Of a DNA stretch of 64,000 bases, positions 60,593-64,000 are shown one piece after another. Source of the DNA: Curtobacterium sp. MCJR17_055 (GTDB taxonomy: Bacteria > Actinomycetota > Actinomycetes > Actinomycetales > Microbacteriaceae). The DNA is taken from positions 186,001 to 250,000 of the forward strand of contig NZ_QKLF01000002.1 of assembly GCF_003224335.1 (NCBI RefSeq). The letters run 5' to 3'. The first letter of the stretch is position 1. Each line of letters begins with the position of its first letter. The notes under the pieces are model-generated. The model was not told the origin of the DNA and searched no databases. It saw only the letters and a program-made list of their open reading frames with translations. A program made the translations under genes and the position numbers.

Positions 60593-63097
60593 TCAGGAGC
60601 TGACGTCGTCCTCCTCGTCGCGCTCCAGCGAGATCGTCGGGATGGAGGCGGTGATCACCGATCCGTCGGCACGGAGCGTGCCCTGGATGTCGCTGGTCGT
60701 CGGCGCGTGTCCGCTCATCCGCGGCCCCTGGTGCGGCAGCGGCACGACGGTCGGCTCGTCCGGACGGACCTCGATCGGGGCGTTGTGCACCCACGCGTCG
60801 AACCCGCCACCGGTCTCGACCGTGAACGTGAGCGCCTCCTGTGTCAGGTCGACACGGACCCGTGACCCGTTCACGGTGATCCGGAACGTCAGGCGCTCCC
60901 AGTCCGCCGGCAGCCGCGGGTTGAACGTGAGCCGTCCACCGTGGTCCCGCATGCCGCCGAAGCCGTTGACGAGCGCGCCCCAGATGCCGCCGGTGGACGC
61001 GATGTGCACGCCGTCGGTGGTGTTGCCGTGCAGGTCGGCGAGGTCGACGTAGAGCGCGGTCTGGAAGTACTGGTCGGCGAGCTCGTGGTAGCCGACCTCG
61101 GCGGCCATGATCGACTGCACGACGGCGGACAGGGTCGAGTCGCCCGTCGTGAGCGCGTCGTAGTAGTCGAAGTCACGGCGCTTCTCGGCGGGCGTGAACT
61201 CGTGGCCCTGCAGGAACAGCGCGAGCACGACGTCGGCCTGCTTGAGTACCTGGAACCGGTAGATCACCAGCGGGTGGTAGTGCAGGAGCAGCGGGCGCTT
61301 CGACTCGGGCGTGCGCTCGAGGTCCCACAGCTCCTTGTCGAGGAACTGGGCGTCCTGCGGGTGGATGCCGCGGTGCGGGTCGAAGGGGATCTCCATCGAC
61401 TCGGCGGCGTGCTCCCAGTTGACGATCTCCTCGGCGTCGAGGCCGGTGCGACGGACCATGCGGGCGTACTCGTCCGGGTCGTCGACCGCGAGCTGCCGGC
61501 AGGCGTTCACCGCGGACCACAGGTTCGCCCGCGCCATGACGTTCGTGTACATGTTGTCGTCGACGACCGTCGTGTACTCGTCCGGGCCGGTGACGCCGTC
61601 GATGTGGAACTTCTGGTCGCCGTTCGAGCGCCAGAACCCGAGGTCCTCCCACAGCCGCGCGGTCTCGACGAGGATGTCGATCGCACCGCGCTTCAGGAAG
61701 TCGGTGTCCCCGGAGGCCCGCACGTACTGCATGAGGGCGTGTGCGATGTCCGCGTCGATGTGGTACTGCGCGGTGCCGGCCGCGTAGTAGGCGCTCGACT
61801 CCTCGCCGTTGATCGTCCGCCATGGGAACAGCGCGCCCCGCTGGTTCAGCTCGCGGGCCCGGGAGCGGGCGGCGTCGAGCATGTTGTAGCGGAAGCGGAG
61901 AGCGTTCCGGGCGACGATCGGCGCCGTGTACGACAGGAACGGCAGGACGTAGATCTCCATGTCCCAGAAGTAGTGGCCGCCGTAGCCGGAGCCGGTGACG
62001 CCCTTCGCCGCGATGCCGTGCCCGTCGGTGCGGGCCGTCGCCTGCGCGAGCTGGAACAGGTTCCAGCGGACGGCCTGCTGGATCTCCGGCTGGCCGGCGA
62101 CCTCGACGTCGCTGCGGGCCCAGTAGTCGTCGAGCCACTTCCGCTGCTCGCCGAAGACCTGCTCGACGGACTCGTACTTCGCGCGGTCGAGCGTGCGGTC
62201 GCAGCGGTCCGCGAGTTCACGCGCCGGGACGCCGCGGGAGGTGTGGTAGACGATGCTCTTGACGAGACGGATCGGCTGCCCGGCCTTCGCCTGCACCCGG
62301 TAGACGTGCTTGGCGAGGTCGTCCTCGATGCTCGAGGTCTCGTCCCAGGCGTTCTCGGTCTCGATCCGGTGCTCGACGCCGACGCAGATCGTCATGCCGG
62401 AGCTCGACGCCTGGTAGCCGAGCAGGGCGCGGGAGCCCGCGTTCCGCTTCAGCCGCGGCTGGAGCACCCGGTCCGTGAACGACTCGGCCTTGCGCGGGTC
62501 GAACGCGGCGGCGGCGGCCTTCATGCCGGCGTGGTACTCGTCGGCGACGTCCTGACGGTTGAGTACCTGGCTCGACAGCAGCACCGACGCGTCGTGGTCG
62601 AGCATCGTGACCTCGTAGTCGATGACGGCGAGGTGCCGCTCGACGAAGGACACGAGGCGCCGGGAGCGGATGAGGACCCGCTTGCCGGACGGCGTCGACC
62701 ACTCGGTCTCGCGCAGCAGGTAGCCGCCGCGGAAGTCGAGCCGGCGGCTGTGGCGGAGGATGTCCGCCTCGGACAGGACGAGCGGCTCGTCGTCGACGTA
62801 CAGGCGGATGACCTTGGCGTCGGGGACGTTGATGATCGTCTGCCCGGTCTTCGCGAACCCGAAGGCGGTCTCTGCGTGCCGGATCGGCCACGTCTCGTGG
62901 AACCCGTTGATGTACGTGCCGTACTGGACGCCGCCGCGGCCCTCGTCGAAGTTGCCGCGGAGGCCGAGGTACCCGTTGCCGACCGCGAAGTTCGTTTCGT
63001 CGACGCCCTGCTCGTCGGCGTACTCGGTCTCGATCAGGGCCCACTCGTCGACCGGGTACCGGACGCGGTCGAGGGGGTCTTCGGTGATGGGGTTCAT
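60593..63097 (-). CDS. GH65 disaccharide phosphorylase
   Basis: 834 residues from ATG 63097, overlapping the upstream phosphatase stop by 4 bp. The family start (ETNFAVGNGYLGLRGNFDEG) is present; the general acid Glu507 is in GVTGPDEYTTVVDDNMY, with GHYFWDMEIYVLPFLSYT (374-391) in the catalytic domain and phosphate-binding HGNTTDGVHIASTGG later. GH65 enzymes phosphorolyse maltose, trehalose, kojibiose or nigerose to beta-glucose-1-phosphate; specificity cannot be read here. The operon partner is a beta-phosphoglucomutase, which converts that product to glucose-6-phosphate. No signal peptide, so substrate arrives in the cytoplasm. Confidence 0.94.
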   Translation of the reverse strand: MNPITEDPLDRVRYPVDEWALIETEYADEQGVDETNFAVGNGYLGLRGNFDEGRGGVQYGTYINGFHETWPIRHAETAFGFAKTGQTIINVPDAKVIRLYVDDEPLVLSEADILRHSRRLDFRGGYLLRETEWSTPSGKRVLIRSRRLVSFVERHLAVIDYEVTMLDHDASVLLSSQVLNRQDVADEYHAGMKAAAAAFDPRKAESFTDRVLQPRLKRNAGSRALLGYQASSSGMTICVGVEHRIETENAWDETSSIEDDLAKHVYRVQAKAGQPIRLVKSIVYHTSRGVPARELADRCDRTLDRAKYESVEQVFGEQRKWLDDYWARSDVEVAGQPEIQQAVRWNLFQLAQATARTDGHGIAAKGVTGSGYGGHYFWDMEIYVLPFLSYTAPIVARNALRFRYNMLDAARSRARELNQRGALFPWRTINGEESSAYYAAGTAQYHIDADIAHALMQYVRASGDTDFLKRGAIDILVETARLWEDLGFWRSNGDQKFHIDGVTGPDEYTTVVDDNMYTNVMARANLWSAVNACRQLAVDDPDEYARMVRRTGLDAEEIVNWEHAAESMEIPFDPHRGIHPQDAQFLDKELWDLERTPESKRPLLLHYHPLVIYRFQVLKQADVVLALFLQGHEFTPAEKRRDFDYYDALTTGDSTLSAVVQSIMAAEVGYHELADQYFQTALYVDLADLHGNTTDGVHIASTGGIWGALVNGFGGMRDHGGRLTFNPRLPADWERLTFRITVNGSRVRVDLTQEALTFTVETGGGFDAWVHNAPIEVRPDEPTVVPLPHQGPRMSGHAPTTSDIQGTLRADGSVITASIPTISLERDEEDDVSS

Positions 63098-63900
63098 GCG
63101 GTCTTCCGGGGGTCGACGGGAGGCAGGTCGGCAGCGGGCGCGTCGGTGCCCGCACCGCGCAGGTCGGGCAGCAGGTCGGCGAGGTCGGACACGACGACGT
63201 CGGCGCCGTGCTCGCGGAGGGCGTCGACCCCGGCACCGCGGTCCACCCCGACCACCAGGCCGAAGGCACCGTTCCGGCCGGCTTCGACACCGCTCGTCGC
63301 GTCCTCGACCACGACGCACTCCGCCGCGGTCAGCCCGAAGCGGGTCGCCGCGTCGAGGTACGTGTCGGGGGCGGGCTTGCCGGCGAGCCCGTCCGCGCGC
63401 GCGACGGCGCCGTCGACGATCACGTCGAAGCGGTCGATGATGCCCGCGGTGCGGAGCACGTGCTTCGCGTTCGCGGAACTCGACACCACGGCGACCTCGT
63501 ATCCCGCGGCGATCGCTGCGGTGAGGAAGCGCACCGACCCCGGGTACGCGGCCACGCCGTGCTCCTCGAGCTCCGCGGTGAACTCGGCGTTCTTCCGGTT
63601 GCCGAGCCCGCAGACGGTGTCCAGGGTGGGGTCGTCCGCCGGGGTGCCCTCGGGCAGGTCGATCCCGCGGTCGTGCAGGAGCGAGCGGACCCCGTCGTAC
63701 CGCGGCTTGCCGTCGATGAACGCGAAGTAGTCCTGCTCCGTGTACGGCGCGACCCCGTGTGCGGCGAGGTACGGCGTGAAGAGGCGGCTCCAGGCACGCA
63801 TGTGCACCTCGGCCGTCGGCGTGAGCACACCGTCCAGGTCGAAGAGGAGCGCCCGCTGGTCCGCGAGGCGAGCAGGGGTTCGCCGATCCGACGACGTCAT
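63094..63900 (-). CDS. pgmB: Beta-phosphoglucomutase-like HAD protein
   Basis: 268 residues from ATG 63900. HAD motif I FDLDGVLTPTAEVH, with the Asp pair and cap-1 region FTPYLAAHGVAPYTEQDYFA and FIDGKPRYDGVRSLL; motif II VVSSSANAKH, motif III Lys in GLAGKPAPDTYL, motif IV VVEDATSGVEAGRN. It matches the actinobacterial beta-PGM group with a longer cap than E. coli YcjU. Known role: interconversion of beta-glucose-1-phosphate and glucose-6-phosphate. Overlapping stop/start with the GH65 gene makes the pair a functional unit. The C-terminal ~20 residues are a flexible tail. Confidence 0.93.
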   Translation of the reverse strand: MTSSDRRTPARLADQRALLFDLDGVLTPTAEVHMRAWSRLFTPYLAAHGVAPYTEQDYFAFIDGKPRYDGVRSLLHDRGIDLPEGTPADDPTLDTVCGLGNRKNAEFTAELEEHGVAAYPGSVRFLTAAIAAGYEVAVVSSSANAKHVLRTAGIIDRFDVIVDGAVARADGLAGKPAPDTYLDAATRFGLTAAECVVVEDATSGVEAGRNGAFGLVVGVDRGAGVDALREHGADVVVSDLADLLPDLRGAGTDAPAADLPPVDPRKTA

Positions 63901-63949
63901 GGGGCAGACCTTCCAGGGAGCGGTGTCGAACACGAGTGCTGCGCGTCCC

Positions 63950-63978
63950 ACTCTAGGACCGGCACGCGGCGCTGTCCT
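63950..63978 (-). promoter_or_regulatory. Predicted promoter of the beta-PGM/GH65 operon
   Basis: Minus strand: -35 AGGACA (63973-63978), 17-bp spacer, -10 TAGAGT (63950-63955). The start would fall about 40 bp before the ATG. Confidence 0.4.
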
Positions 63979-64000
63979 CCAGCGGTGGGTCCACGCTGAG

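Overview
The window is very G+C-rich, densely coded, and uses GTG and TTG starts freely. Many genes overlap by 4 bp or look leaderless. Protein similarity, a 58819 LexA box of the actinobacterial type, lysG/lysE, Nei2, Lhr and an AdaA-AlkA fusion all point to an actinobacterium, most likely Microbacteriaceae (Curtobacterium-like). No rRNA, tRNA, CRISPR array, insertion sequence or prophage was seen; this reads as chromosome.

Layout. 1-7190 (minus): a type IV pilus cluster, pilB-pilT-pilC, then a separately promoted major pilin, a hairpin, and two minor pilins; the last runs off the left edge. 7520-16437: a VOC protein, then rpoB-rpoC (minus) with a long rpoB leader and a strong rpoC terminator. 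16800-31081: mostly small plus-strand housekeeping or unknown genes: a spermidine-synthase-like protein, TPR, SprT-like and CGNR proteins, an Nramp transporter, GNAT, DUF1684, a GntR regulator, a GH114 lipoprotein, a DEAD-box helicase with a structured leader, CsbD, an esterase and a PadR regulator. 31212-36763: the giant helicase Lhr next to a Nei2-type DNA glycosylase. 37368-42159 (minus): a tight three-gene cassette of membrane glycosyltransferase, membrane-fusion-like protein and GH81 endo-beta-1,3-glucanase, the best candidate for an under-described system (a beta-glucan exopolysaccharide). 42555-44215: divergent lysG/lysE. 44463-50887: an amino-acid permease, HAD phosphatase, alpha/beta hydrolase, an alkylation-repair operon (AdaA-AlkA fusion plus Ogt) and a MOSC protein. 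50980-53475: a PfpI protein and a compositionally different AlbA/Schlafen-type ATP-binding protein. 53479-58098: a HAD phosphatase, folE-folP-reductase operon and purine permease. 58260-64000: an SOS-controlled DUF6504 gene, DUF1697, an SDR, and a GH65 phosphorylase/beta-phosphoglucomutase operon.

How parts work together. The pilus genes give extension (PilB), retraction (PilT), platform (PilC) and pilins, and the pilin promoter carries three GGGGTCA elements exactly 33 bp apart. Genome maintenance is a theme: Lhr, Nei2, Ogt, AdaA-AlkA and a LexA-boxed DUF6504. Carbohydrate functions include the beta-glucan cassette, GH114 and the GH65/PGM pair. Several intergenic gaps hold short tandem repeats (14-21 bp) or long perfect hairpins between convergent genes.

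Limits: starts were chosen by reading ribosome-binding sites and family N-termini by eye. Promoters and operators are pattern matches only. Family calls are from recognised motifs, not from searches.
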